Shown piece after piece: positions 35,303-43,443 of a DNA stretch of 52,215 bases (the first letter of the stretch is position 1; the number at the start of each line of letters is the position of its first letter). The notes under the pieces were generated by a model. That model was not told where the DNA came from. It ran no database searches and saw only the letters and a program-made list of their open reading frames with translations. Both the position numbers and the translations under genes were made by a program. The stretch is from Roseimaritima sediminicola (GTDB lineage: Bacteria; Planctomycetota; Planctomycetia; Pirellulales; Pirellulaceae), in NCBI RefSeq assembly GCF_009618275.1, contig NZ_WIAD01000040.1:1-52215 (forward strand), read 5' to 3'.

Positions 35303-35869
35303 TCAGCCGAGCGGATCCGACAGGTCGTCCAGCCCCAGCGAATCGACCGGCGTCTCCAGGCTGGGGCCTTGGCCGGAATCGTCGCGCGGGGCCGCGGGGC
35401 TGGGCAAGGGACGCTCGGTGGGCCGCACATGAATCCGGCCGCCATCGACGCTGATCACCTCGATGACCGTGCCCTTGTCGACGGCCACCCCCGTGCTGAC
35501 CGCATCCAACCGGCGGCCGTCGATCTCGACCATTCCACTGGGCAGCAGATCGGTTTTAGCAATGCCCACTCGGTTCAGGTAGTCCTGGTACTGCGAACGC
35601 CGCTCGGCGACCACCGGCGTGCCCAGAATACCTCGGCCAATCGAGGTGCGGGGCCACAATCGAATCATGATCGCGAACGCCATCGGCACCAACACCATGC
35701 CCACCAACAACGTGGCCAGGCCCATCGTCGCGCTGTGCAGAAACGCAATCACCACCGCCGCAATCAACGCCGCTGCGGCGCATAGCCCAATCACGCCGCC
35801 GCTGGGAACAAAAAACTCCAGGGCGAACAGCACCAGAAACAGAAACACCAGCAAAATGACGTACAGCAT
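35303..35869 (-). CDS. NfeD-like membrane protein
   Basis: This 188-residue protein has three N-terminal membrane helices (about 2-25, 28-46 and 49-71) followed by an OB-fold-like domain (about 85-155; GTPVVAERRSQYQDYLNRVG, SGMVEIDGRRLDAVSTG, VDKGTVIEVISVDGGRIHV). This is the arrangement of short NfeD proteins, which are linked to membrane-protein quality control with stomatin or flotillin partners. A Pro/Asp-rich tail of about 30 residues is extra. It starts 13 bases after the sulfatase stop and is probably co-transcribed with it. No stomatin-like or protease partner gene is nearby. Confidence 0.85.
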   Translation of the reverse strand: MLYVILLVFLFLVLFALEFFVPSGGVIGLCAAAALIAAVVIAFLHSATMGLATLLVGMVLVPMAFAIMIRLWPRTSIGRGILGTPVVAERRSQYQDYLNRVGIAKTDLLPSGMVEIDGRRLDAVSTGVAVDKGTVIEVISVDGGRIHVRPTERPLPSPAAPRDDSGQGPSLETPVDSLGLDDLSDPLG

Positions 35870-35882
35870 GCTGGCGTCAAGC

Positions 35883-37274
35883 TTACCGCACTACGGAGGG
35901 CGCCCACCAGTGGTCCAGCCGCTGGCGCAGCGCCCGCACCCGCTCGGGATGTTGCTCGGCCAGATTCTGCTGCTCGTGCGGGTCCCGGCTCAAATCATAC
36001 AGCTCGACCGGCTCGTCCAGCCGCGGCACGGGATCGATCAGTTTCCAGTCGCCTTCGATCACCCAGCGATAACGCAAGCTGGGCGCCGGATCGTCCATGT
36101 GCACGATGTCGTGCTCGAGGATTTCCCCAAAGATCGCATCCCGCCGGGCCAGCGCCGCCGAATCCCGCAGGTCCACGCCGGGCAGGGCCGCGTCGGCGGG
36201 CAATCCCACGGCGGCCAACGCCGTGGGAACCAGGTCGATACTGGAAACCAAGGTCTCCTTGTCCATCCGCGGTTCGATCTTGCCGGGCCAACGGACCATG
36301 ATCGGCGTGCGGATCCCGCCCTCGTGCGGACTGCGTTTGCTGCGCGGCGCGTAACGGCTGGCGTCGCGGCGATTGATCCAGCCATTGTCGGTCACGTACA
36401 TCACGATCGTGTTCTCGGCCAAGCCGCGTTCGTCCAGGGCATCCAGGACGTCGCCGCAAGTCTCGTCGAACCATTCACACATCGCCCAGTATTTGGCGAC
36501 CGGAAGCGAATCGGTGCGCTGCGAGTATTTGTCCAGCAGACGCTGGGGCGGGTTGTGAGGCGTGTGCGGCAAGAAGGGGGCGTACCAGATGAAAAACGGT
36601 TTGTCCTCGGCCTCCGACAGGTCCAGAAACTCCTCGATTGGCGCGATCCCCTCGCGGCCAATCTTCAGCCCTAGGTCACCGTGCCGGCCACCTCGAGTGC
36701 GGTCGCCATGGGTCATGCCGTGCGTGAATCCGCCGCGGCGATAGTTTCCCTCCCACCATTTACCAGTCTGCAGGCTCAGGTAATCCAGCGACGCCAACCG
36801 GTCGGGCAACGTTTCGACGGCATCGATGTGCTTGAGGTACTCCAGCCGCCGAGCCAGGTAGGCCGGATCGGCGAAGCGTGCTCGCCCGGTCAATTTCGGA
36901 TTGGGATGCGGCGGGTCGTTGCCGACGATGCCGTGCTGGTGCGGATACAGGCCGCTGATGATCGTCACCAACGAGGGCCGGCACAGGCTGTCCGGCACGT
37001 AGCCACGCGTGAACGTCAGACTCTGCCGAGCCAACGCATCCAGTCGCGGCGTTTCAATCGCCTCGTGGCCCATAAAGGAATAGTCTCCCCAGGCTTGATC
37101 GTCGCTGATCAACATCACCACATTCGGCGCCTTGTCAGACGATTTGTCCGCGGCCGCGGCATCCTCGGGACCCTGGGCCGCACCGGAAAGACTCAGGCCA
37201 GGGATCGATAGGATGGGAACGATCAACCAACCCAGGATTCGCGAAGCGTTCGCGAGGCAAAGCGTGCTCTTCAT
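35883..37274 (-). CDS. Secreted sulfatase with variant active-site motif
   Basis: This 463-residue member of the sulfatase (alkaline phosphatase superfamily) has a signal peptide (about 1-33). The metal-binding start is NVVMLISDDQAWGDYSFMG (Asp58, Asp59). The active-site segment reads DSLCRPSLVTIISGLYPHQH. The residue converted to formylglycine would be Cys98, but the standard C-x-P-x-R is C-x-P-x-L here, with Leu102 in place of Arg. The C-terminal metal and substrate segments (VTDNGW, KRSPHEGGIRTP) are present. ATG 37274 has a strong ribosome-binding site GAGGAG nine bases upstream. Planctomycete sulfatases usually act on sulfated algal polysaccharides or host glycans; the substrate is unknown. 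The leader upstream contains a terminator-like hairpin. Confidence 0.88.
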   Translation of the reverse strand: MKSTLCLANASRILGWLIVPILSIPGLSLSGAAQGPEDAAAADKSSDKAPNVVMLISDDQAWGDYSFMGHEAIETPRLDALARQSLTFTRGYVPDSLCRPSLVTIISGLYPHQHGIVGNDPPHPNPKLTGRARFADPAYLARRLEYLKHIDAVETLPDRLASLDYLSLQTGKWWEGNYRRGGFTHGMTHGDRTRGGRHGDLGLKIGREGIAPIEEFLDLSEAEDKPFFIWYAPFLPHTPHNPPQRLLDKYSQRTDSLPVAKYWAMCEWFDETCGDVLDALDERGLAENTIVMYVTDNGWINRRDASRYAPRSKRSPHEGGIRTPIMVRWPGKIEPRMDKETLVSSIDLVPTALAAVGLPADAALPGVDLRDSAALARRDAIFGEILEHDIVHMDDPAPSLRYRWVIEGDWKLIDPVPRLDEPVELYDLSRDPHEQQNLAEQHPERVRALRQRLDHWWAPSVVR

Positions 37275-37317
37275 GAAAGCGATCTCCTCAAAGTCGACCG
37301 CTCAGGCGCCAAAAGCG

Positions 37318-37361
37318 CATAAAAGAGCCCCCTCGGGTGGGGCAGGTACTCGAGGGGGCTC
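37318..37361 (-). terminator. Intrinsic-terminator-like hairpin in the sulfatase leader
   Basis: On the minus strand GAGCCCCCTCG (37361-37351) pairs perfectly with CGAGGGGGCTC (37335-37325) and is followed at once by TTTTAT. No minus-strand gene ends upstream, since the next gene is divergent. The element therefore sits in the 5' leader of the sulfatase gene, about 50 bases before its start, and could attenuate it or end a small RNA. Confidence 0.65.
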
Positions 37362-37367
37362 ACAACT

Positions 37368-37415
37368 CCAGTCGCGATCGGGGCAGTGAACGCGACTGGA
37401 TGAGTGGTCATTGTA
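37368..37415 (-). promoter_or_regulatory. Leader hairpin and candidate -10 box of the sulfatase gene
   Basis: CCAGTCGCG (37399-37391 on the minus strand) pairs with CGCGACTGG (37376-37368), a perfect 9-base stem located just upstream of the terminator-like hairpin. A TACAAT -10-like box lies at 37415-37410, placing a start of transcription near 37403, right before this stem. The -35 region (CTTTCC) is weak. Together the elements would give an RNA of about 85 bases ending at the T-run unless read-through occurs. Confidence 0.5.
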
Positions 37416-37657
37416 ACAGGGGGGCAAGCGATGGAAAGAGGCGAAATGACTTTTTTGGAAACAAATTTCGAAAATTCGAAATCCGACCATGCCATTCGCC
37501 CCGTTGATCGGCGTCAGCATAAACACCGCAAACCCCCGTGGCAAGCAAAAGCTAGCTCGAGTTCTATCGGCGTGCTAGCCCCTCTGCACAAAGAATTCGA
37601 TATGCGTCAAAGTAACCGATATAACTTGTCTGTTCCGCCCGCATCGATCGATACATC

Positions 37658-39130
37658 ATGGCTGAGAAATCGAATACTTCGGAAAGCTCTGGTTCGGCGT
37701 CCGAGCAACCCGACGAATTGATCCGCTCGGACTTTTCGCTGTTGATCGTCGACAACGATCCGGCGCATGCGCGGGCGATGACCGAGAGTCTCGAACGCGT
37801 GGGCTACCGCTGTACGGTGGCGACCAGCGGTCCGGAGGGGGCTCGATTGATCGAGCGTGAGACCTTCGACGTGGTGGTCACCGACATGGTGATGAACGAC
37901 GTCGACGGCATGAAAATCCTGGCCCTGGCGCGACAGCGCTTGCCGGATTCGGAAGTCGTCCTGGTCACCGGCCATGCCACCGTGCCGGCGGCGGTCGAAG
38001 CGATGCAGGAGGGTGCGTTCACGTTTCTGGAGAAACCGATCACGCCCCAGCGCTTGCGGGCGGTGACCGAGAAAGCCGTCTCGGCGGTCCAGCTGAAACG
38101 GCAGAACACCGAACTTCGCCAGCGTTTGGATGAACGCTTCGGATTCGAAGGCATTATCTACGCCAGTCAGGAGATGCACCGCGTCATCGACCGCTTGAAG
38201 CGGATCGCGCCCACCGATGCAACCGTGTTGATCACCGGCGAGAGTGGCACGGGCAAGGAGATGATTGCCCAGGCGATTCATCAAAACAGTCCGCGACGCA
38301 ACAAACGCATCGTCGAGCTGAACACCCGGGCGGTTTCGGAAAACCTGGTCGAGAGTGAGTTGTTCGGCCACGTCAAAGGCGCTTTTACCGACGCCGTGGG
38401 CGATCGCGTGGGGGCTTTTGAATACGCCAACGGCGGTTCGTTGTTTCTGGACGAAGTCGGCGATATGCCGATGAGCACGCAGATCAAATTGCTGAGGGTC
38501 CTGGAAGAGCACGAAATCACTCGCGTCGGCGACAACAAACCGATCAAGGTCAACGTGCGATTGATCAGTGCCACGAACCGCCCACTGGAGGAGATGGTCG
38601 AAGCCGGTACGTTCCGAAACGACCTGTATTTCCGCATCAAAGTGGTCACGGTCACGCTGCCCCCGCTGCGCGATCGCCGCGACGACATCATTCCGTTGAT
38701 GGATCATTTTCGCAAACAGTTTCTCAAGCGGCACGGCAAACCGGCGGCGCATTTCACGCCCGACGTGACCAAGCGTTTCTTTGCCTACGATTGGCCGGGC
38801 AATGTTCGCCAGCTGCGCAATTTCGTGGAAACCATGGTCGTGCTGGACAACGACGCGAGCCTGGGCGTGGAGGACTTGCCGCCGGAGCTGTACGAGGGCG
38901 TCGAGGAGGAGGAACCCCAGGCCGCCATCGCCGCCGGGCCCACGAGCCTGCTGGGCCGGCCGCTGGCGGAAATCGAACGCTGGGCGATCGAAGAAACCTT
39001 GCGAATGACCAACGGCAACCGCGAGGAAGCCGCCAATATGTTAAAGATCGGGGCCCGCACCCTGTACCGCCGCTTGGATCACTACAAGAACCAAGACGAG
39101 AAGGCCGCCGGCGAAAACACCGAACCGTAG
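37658..39130 (+). CDS. NtrC-family sigma-54-dependent response regulator
   Basis: This 490-residue regulator has a receiver domain (about 27-140) with phospho-acceptor Asp76 in VVTDMVMND. An AAA+ sigma-54 interaction domain follows: Walker A GESGTGKE from residue 194, loop GAFTDA at 241-246 where GAFTGA is standard, and Walker B GGSLFLDEVGD. The C-terminal Fis-type helix-turn-helix is NREEAANMLKIGARTLYRRL. No histidine kinase is encoded next to it. ATG 37658 follows an AT-rich 280-base region shared with the divergent sulfatase leader. It would activate sigma-54 promoters after phosphorylation; targets are unknown. Confidence 0.94.
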   Translation: MAEKSNTSESSGSASEQPDELIRSDFSLLIVDNDPAHARAMTESLERVGYRCTVATSGPEGARLIERETFDVVVTDMVMNDVDGMKILALARQRLPDSEVVLVTGHATVPAAVEAMQEGAFTFLEKPITPQRLRAVTEKAVSAVQLKRQNTELRQRLDERFGFEGIIYASQEMHRVIDRLKRIAPTDATVLITGESGTGKEMIAQAIHQNSPRRNKRIVELNTRAVSENLVESELFGHVKGAFTDAVGDRVGAFEYANGGSLFLDEVGDMPMSTQIKLLRVLEEHEITRVGDNKPIKVNVRLISATNRPLEEMVEAGTFRNDLYFRIKVVTVTLPPLRDRRDDIIPLMDHFRKQFLKRHGKPAAHFTPDVTKRFFAYDWPGNVRQLRNFVETMVVLDNDASLGVEDLPPELYEGVEEEEPQAAIAAGPTSLLGRPLAEIERWAIEETLRMTNGNREEAANMLKIGARTLYRRLDHYKNQDEKAAGENTEP

Positions 39131-39201
39131 CGACGTGTCGGAGTGGCCCTGGAACTGACAAAAGAGGTTTTTCCGGCAATGATTGCCTTTCCCAAACCCT
39201 A

Positions 39202-39207
39202 CAATTA
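39202..39207 (+). promoter_or_regulatory. Candidate -10 box of the repeat-protein gene
   Basis: TACAAT lies 59 bases before the ATG at 39266, in the only AT-rich part of the spacer after the NtrC-type gene. No strong -35 box is visible 17 bases upstream. The short palindrome GGCAATGATTGCC (about 39176-39188) just upstream could be an operator. Confidence 0.35.
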
Positions 39208-39265
39208 GGATTCAGCGTAGGTTCAATCGCGACACACTCAAAAACTTTTCGGGGGACCACCCACC

Positions 39266-40819
39266 ATGTTCCGGGCTATCTTGTTTAGCGTCACAGCCAG
39301 CGTTCTGCTGGCAACTTCCGCCGTGGCCCAGACCAATGTGCTGGCCGAAATGTATGGACGCGGTGTCCACAGCTACTACGCGGGCAACTACATCGATGCC
39401 CACAAATACCTGTCGATGGCGATCGACAACGGAACCAAGGATCCTCGCGCCTACTTCTTCCGCGGCCTGGTGCTGGATTCGACCGGACGACAATACGAAG
39501 CGGAAGCCGACTTCCGCGAGGGGGCTCGCCTGGAGACGCTGGGCGCACTGAGCAGCCTGGTCAATCAATCGCTGTCGCGCGTCCAGGGACACCGCCGCTT
39601 GGAGATCGAAGCGATCCGCCAACAGGTCCGCCTGGAACAGCAGGCCAACGCCAACGCTCGGGCGCGGGCTCGCTATGAAGAAGCGGCCGACGCCGAGTCT
39701 CGCGTGCTCCGCAATCCGCCCGCCGCCCGAGCCGGTGGAGCGACGCCGCCGGCCACGCCGCCGGTCGTCGACGATGCCCGAGCCAATCCGTTTACCAACG
39801 ACGACCCGCTGGCCGCCGGCGAGCCGGAAGTCGAAAAATCCGATGCCCTGGGCGACCCCTTTGCCGATCCCGCCGAAGAACCGGCCGCCGGCACGGCTCC
39901 AGCCGACGCCGCCGATATGTTCGGCCAACCGCCCGCTGGTAACGATCCCGTTGGTGCCGGAGCTGCCGAAGCGGCGCCGGCTGACGACGCCGGAGCCGAT
40001 CCGTTCGGTGCCGGAGCGATGGATGCGGCCGAACCGGCCGACGCCGGCGCCGATCCCTTCGGCGCGGCCCAGCCCGCTCCCGCCGACGCCGGTGCCGATG
40101 CCGCCGGCGCTGATCCGTTCGGTGCCGGAGCGATGGATGCGGCCGAACCGGCCGACGCCGGCGCCGATCCCTTCGGCGCGGCCCAGCCCGCTCCCGCTGA
40201 CGCTGGTGCTGATGCCGCTGGTGCTGATGCCGCTGGTGCCGATCCGTTCGGTGCCGGAGCGATGGATGCGGCCGAACCGGCCGACGCCGGCGCCGATCCG
40301 TTCGGCGCGGCCCAGCCCGCTCCCGCCGACGCCGCTCCCGCCGACGCTGGTGCTGATCCGTTCGGTGCCGGAGCGATGGATGCGGCGGAACCGGCCGACG
40401 CCGGCGCCGATCCCTTTGGTGCGGCCCAGCCCGCTCCCGGTGACGCTGGTGCCGCCGACGCTGGTGCTGATCCGTTCGGTGCCGGAGCGATGGATGCGGC
40501 CGAACCGGCCGACGCCGGCGCCGATCCCTTCGGCGCGGCCCAGCCCGCTCCCGCCGACGCTGGTGCCGATGCCGCTGGTGCCGACCCGTTCGGTGCCGGA
40601 GCGATGGATGCGGCCGAACCGGCTGACGCCGGCGCCGATCCCTTTGGTGCAGCCGAACCAGCGGCCGAACCCGCACCGGCGGCCGACGCGACTTCGGACC
40701 CCTTCGCCGACGATGCAGCTCCTGCCGACGATGCAGCGGAAGCGCCCGCCGATGCTGATCCGTTTGCCGACGATGCCATGGATGACGCCGCCGACGCCGA
40801 AGACGATCCGTTCAACTAG
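39266..40819 (+). CDS. Secreted TPR-like protein with DPFGAGAM repeats
   Basis: The 517-residue product has a signal peptide ending TSAVAQ (residue 22). Residues about 28-100 form TPR-like helices (GVHSYYAGNYIDAHKYLSMA, PRAYFFRGLVLDSTGRQYEA), followed by a short coiled coil (110-150). From about 170 it is low-complexity and acidic. Six imperfect 38-residue repeats containing DPFGAGAMDAAEPADAGADP run from about 245 to 477. The rest is rich in DPFADDA. The globular part may bind partners while the repeats are probably disordered. A strong terminator follows. Function unknown. Confidence 0.8.
   Translation: MFRAILFSVTASVLLATSAVAQTNVLAEMYGRGVHSYYAGNYIDAHKYLSMAIDNGTKDPRAYFFRGLVLDSTGRQYEAEADFREGARLETLGALSSLVNQSLSRVQGHRRLEIEAIRQQVRLEQQANANARARARYEEAADAESRVLRNPPAARAGGATPPATPPVVDDARANPFTNDDPLAAGEPEVEKSDALGDPFADPAEEPAAGTAPADAADMFGQPPAGNDPVGAGAAEAAPADDAGADPFGAGAMDAAEPADAGADPFGAAQPAPADAGADAAGADPFGAGAMDAAEPADAGADPFGAAQPAPADAGADAAGADAAGADPFGAGAMDAAEPADAGADPFGAAQPAPADAAPADAGADPFGAGAMDAAEPADAGADPFGAAQPAPGDAGAADAGADPFGAGAMDAAEPADAGADPFGAAQPAPADAGADAAGADPFGAGAMDAAEPADAGADPFGAAEPAAEPAPAADATSDPFADDAAPADDAAEAPADADPFADDAMDDAADAEDDPFN
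39998..40696. repeat. 114-bp coding tandem repeat, six units
   Basis: Units beginning GATCCGTTCGGTGCCGGAGC (or GACCCG in the last) start at 39998, 40112, 40241, 40355, 40469 and 40583. The spacing is 114 bases except for one interval of 129, which contains an internal 15-base duplication. Units are nearly identical at DNA level, so the expansion is recent. Confidence 0.92.
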
Positions 40820-40855
40820 GCAGCTCGGCGAGCGAAGACTGCTGAAACAGAAGCA

Positions 40856-40884
40856 AGGCGACCCGGCATCGGGTCGCCTTTTTT
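40856..40884 (+). terminator. Intrinsic terminator
   Basis: AGGCGACCCG (40856-40865) pairs with CGGGTCGCCT (40870-40879) around a 4-base loop and is followed by five T residues. It lies 37 bases after the stop of the repeat-protein gene and should end its transcript. Confidence 0.9.
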
Positions 40885-40978
40885 AAGCACGTCGGCATGA
40901 ATCTTTCGGTGAAACCCCGCGACAACACCCTCCCGCGCAGCGGGAGGGTAAAGCCGAATCAAATGTTGCGACGTGCTT
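40885..40978. repeat. Nested palindromic element
   Basis: Outer arms AAGCACGTCG (40885-40894) and CGACGTGCTT (40969-40978) enclose an inner perfect hairpin, ACCCTCCCGC (40927-40936) with GCGGGAGGGT (40940-40949). The element fills the gap between the terminator and prfB. It looks like a small non-autonomous repeat rather than part of either gene. Confidence 0.65.
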
Positions 40979-41016
40979 AGAAAACTCCTGCGGCGACCGC
41001 CCGGCGGCTCGGCCGC

Positions 41017-42127
41017 TTATTTCTCGGCCATCTCTTTGGCACGCCAACGCAGGAAGGCATCGAGAAAGCCCTGCAGCTCGTTGCCGGCGATCACGGCTTC
41101 GAAGTTCCCCACGTAGTGACCGGTGCGGGCGTCCTTGACGCGTTGGTCGGGGTGCAGGAAGTAGTTGCGGATCTGCGAGCCGAACCCGGTGCTGGCCTTG
41201 TTGGCGTATTTGCTGGCCTGTTCGGCTTCGCGTTTAACTTCCTCGATCCGCGCCATCTTGGCCCGCAGCATCTTCCAGGCGGTGGCCCGGTTTTGATGTT
41301 GGCTGCGTTCGTTCTGGCACTGCACGACGGTATTGGTCGGGATGTGCGTAAGGCGGATCGCGCTATCGGTCTTGTTGACGTGCTGGCCGCCGGCGCCGCC
41401 GGCGCGATAACGGTCTTCGCGAACGTCCTTTTCCTGGATATCGACCTCGATCGAATCGTCCAGTTCGGGTGAGACATCGACGGCCGCAAAGCTGGTTTGG
41501 CGTTTGCCTTCACTGTTGAAAGGACTGATCCGCACCAAGCGGTGAATGCCCTCTTCGCCCTTGAGATAACCGTAGGCCATGGGCCCGCGGATCGCGATCG
41601 TGGCGTGATTGATGCCGGCTTCCTCGTTGTCCTGACGGTCGAGCAATTCGATTTTATATTCGTGCGCGACGGCCCAAGCCGAATACATCCGCAGCATCAT
41701 ATCGGCCCAGTCGTTGGCGTCGGTCCCGCCATCGCGAGCGTTGATCGTCAACAAGGCGCTGGCCGAATCGTTGGGTCCGTTCAGCAGGGCTTTCAGTTCC
41801 AGCTCGTCCAGCACCGACTCCAGCCGCTCGATTTCCGCGCGGACTTCGGCGGCCATCTCGGGGTCCTCGTCGGCCATCTCCATCAGCGCATCGAGGTCTT
41901 CGGCCGCCGCGAGCACGTCGCTCATCGGATCGACGATACCCTTCAACTGCTTCAGCGAGGCGACCGTTTGCTGAGCCGATTCACTGTTGTCCCAGAACCC
42001 GGCCTCGGACATCTGCATTTCGATGTCTTTGATTTTCTGCGTTTTGGCAGCGTAGTCAAAGACTGTCTCGTAGTTGGACCAGGCGCTCGCGAATCGCGTC
42101 ACTACGGTGGGTCAGATCGGCTTCCAT
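41017..42127 (-). CDS. prfB: Peptide chain release factor 2, expressed by programmed +1 frameshift
   Basis: RF2 ends translation at UGA and UAA codons. The main frame shows the SPF recognition motif (VRISPFNSEGKRQTSF) and the catalytic GGQ (AGGAGGQHVNKTDSA). The real start is ATG 42127. It opens a 23-codon frame (MEADLTHRSDAIRERLVQLR, then DSL) that ends at CTT TGA C, with CTT at 42061-42059. A +1 shift skips the T at 42058 and continues with GAC at 42057, giving DYAAKTQKIKDIEMQMSEAG and a total of about 369 residues, the normal RF2 length. A GTG at 42102 opens the main frame but gives an N-terminus unlike RF2, so it is a false start. Low RF2 would favour frameshifting at the UGA, providing autoregulation. 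Confidence 0.95.
42055..42064 (-). promoter_or_regulatory. Programmed frameshift site of prfB
   Basis: Read on the minus strand the site is AGT CTT TGA C, containing the conserved CTT TGA C. The upstream frame ends at this TGA, and the downstream RF2 frame is entered by a one-base slip forward. A Shine-Dalgarno-like stimulator such as AGGGGG, found just upstream in Escherichia coli, is only weakly present here (CGAGAC). Confidence 0.9.
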
Positions 42128-42273
42128 GGGGGGCTCGACACCAGCGGTTTGAGAGAACGGGTTTCTTTTCTGAGGTTGCAGTGTCACTATAACGATAGGT
42201 AGCCAATTTCAACAGCCAGCCCTGCGGGATAACGTCCCCCGGGCACAGCGACCGACAAGGACAACGAGCAAGC
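42128..42273. promoter_or_regulatory. Divergent promoter region of prfB and mnmA
   Basis: These 146 bases separate the two divergent genes. The segment CACTATAACGATAGG near 42185-42199 is AT-rich and includes TATAAC, a possible -10 box for mnmA. No clear operator symmetry is visible. Confidence 0.4.
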
Positions 42274-43431
42274 GTGGCACGAATCGTACTGGCGATGAGC
42301 GGTGGAGTGGACAGCAGCGCGGCGGCACATCTGTTGTGTCAGGCCGGGCACGAGGTGATCGGTGTGTTCATGCGGCACGGCGAAGAGTCCAGTGAGGTGT
42401 GCCGTGTCGAAGGCGAGGGTGGCGGCGAGGGTAACGGTGGCGGCCTGCCGGTGGTCCAGCGCGCGGGCCACCGGCAGGGGTGTTGTACGGCCAGCGATGC
42501 GGCCGACGCTCGCCGCGTGGCGGATCGGCTGGGCATCCCGTTTTACGCCCTGAACCTGCAGAAGGATTTCCGCCGCATCGTCGATTATTTTGTCGACGAC
42601 TACACCCGCGGCCGCACGCCCAATCCCTGCGTGCAGTGCAACAACTGGATCAAGTTCGGCCGTTTGTTCGATTACGCCGATGGCGTCGACGCGGACTTTG
42701 TCGCCACCGGTCACTACGCGCGGCTGGAGGCGGACGAGTCGGGCGGATCACCGCGGCTGCTGCGCGGGATCGACAGCGGCAAGGACCAGTCGTACGTGTT
42801 GTACGGCATCCGCCGCGACCGCCTGCAGCGGATGCTGTTGCCGGTGGGCGGCTACACCAAGCCGCAGATCCGGCAACTGGCCGGCGAGATCGGGCTGTCG
42901 GTGGCGACGAAGAAGGACAGCCAGGAAATCTGCTTTGTCACCAGCGGCCACCACAGCGACTTCGTGCGCGCCCGCCGCGGCCCCGACGCGCCTTCGACCG
43001 CTGGGGAATTCGTCGATCTGGAAGGCCGCGTCGTCGGTCGGCATCGCGGTTACGAAGCCTTTACGATCGGCCAGCGAAAAGGACTGGGCATCGCCCTGGG
43101 CGAGCCGCACTTTGTGGTGCGGATCGATCCTGAGTCTCGTCGCGTGGTGCTGGGCCGGCGCGAGGATCTCCGCTGCAGCGGCCTTGTCGCCTGTGACAGC
43201 AACTGGTTGGTCGACCCGCCGGCGCCCGGCACGGCGCTGCCCTGCAGCGTGCAGATCCGTTACAACAGCCCGCCCAAACCGGCAACGGTTCGCACCGAGA
43301 GCGCCACCGGTGACGTGTTCCACGTCACGTTCGACCAGCCCGAGGAGGGCGTCGCTCCCGGGCAGGCGGCCGTGGTCTATGAGGGCGACCGCGTCCTGGG
43401 CGGAGGCTGGATCGAATCGGCCGTCCCATAG
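42274..43431 (+). CDS. mnmA: tRNA-specific 2-thiouridylase
   Basis: This 385-residue enzyme adds sulfur to uridine 34 of tRNAs for Lys, Glu and Gln. The ATP-binding PP-loop SGGVDSS is at residues 9-15. The catalytic cysteine is in NPCVQCN and the second in SQEICFV, and TGHYAR and GKDQSYVLYG are also present. Between the PP-loop and CCTASDAADA there is a Gly/Glu-rich insertion of about 25 residues (around 45-68). The start is GTG 42274; AAGGA lies 12 bases upstream. It is divergent from prfB. Confidence 0.95.
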   Translation: MARIVLAMSGGVDSSAAAHLLCQAGHEVIGVFMRHGEESSEVCRVEGEGGGEGNGGGLPVVQRAGHRQGCCTASDAADARRVADRLGIPFYALNLQKDFRRIVDYFVDDYTRGRTPNPCVQCNNWIKFGRLFDYADGVDADFVATGHYARLEADESGGSPRLLRGIDSGKDQSYVLYGIRRDRLQRMLLPVGGYTKPQIRQLAGEIGLSVATKKDSQEICFVTSGHHSDFVRARRGPDAPSTAGEFVDLEGRVVGRHRGYEAFTIGQRKGLGIALGEPHFVVRIDPESRRVVLGRREDLRCSGLVACDSNWLVDPPAPGTALPCSVQIRYNSPPKPATVRTESATGDVFHVTFDQPEEGVAPGQAAVVYEGDRVLGGGWIESAVP

Positions 43432-43443
43432 CGGCTTTCCGCT

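Noticed and set aside
37271-37495. Possible leader peptide overlapping the sulfatase start
   Set aside because: The 74-codon frame has no ribosome-binding site and its composition follows the two hairpins. A peptide starting at 37409 cannot be fully excluded.
40885-40978. Possible tRNA or structured RNA gene
   Set aside because: The palindromes are nested hairpins without a cloverleaf or known RNA motif, so a repeat is more likely.
41017-42102. GTG 42102 as the start of prfB
   Set aside because: The resulting N-terminus does not match RF2. The frame starting at ATG 42127 and shifting at CTT TGA C does.
42274-43431. Glycine-rich insertion in MnmA as a novel domain
   Set aside because: The insertion is only about 25 residues, and I recall a comparable extension in planctomycete MnmA proteins, so it is probably lineage-typical.
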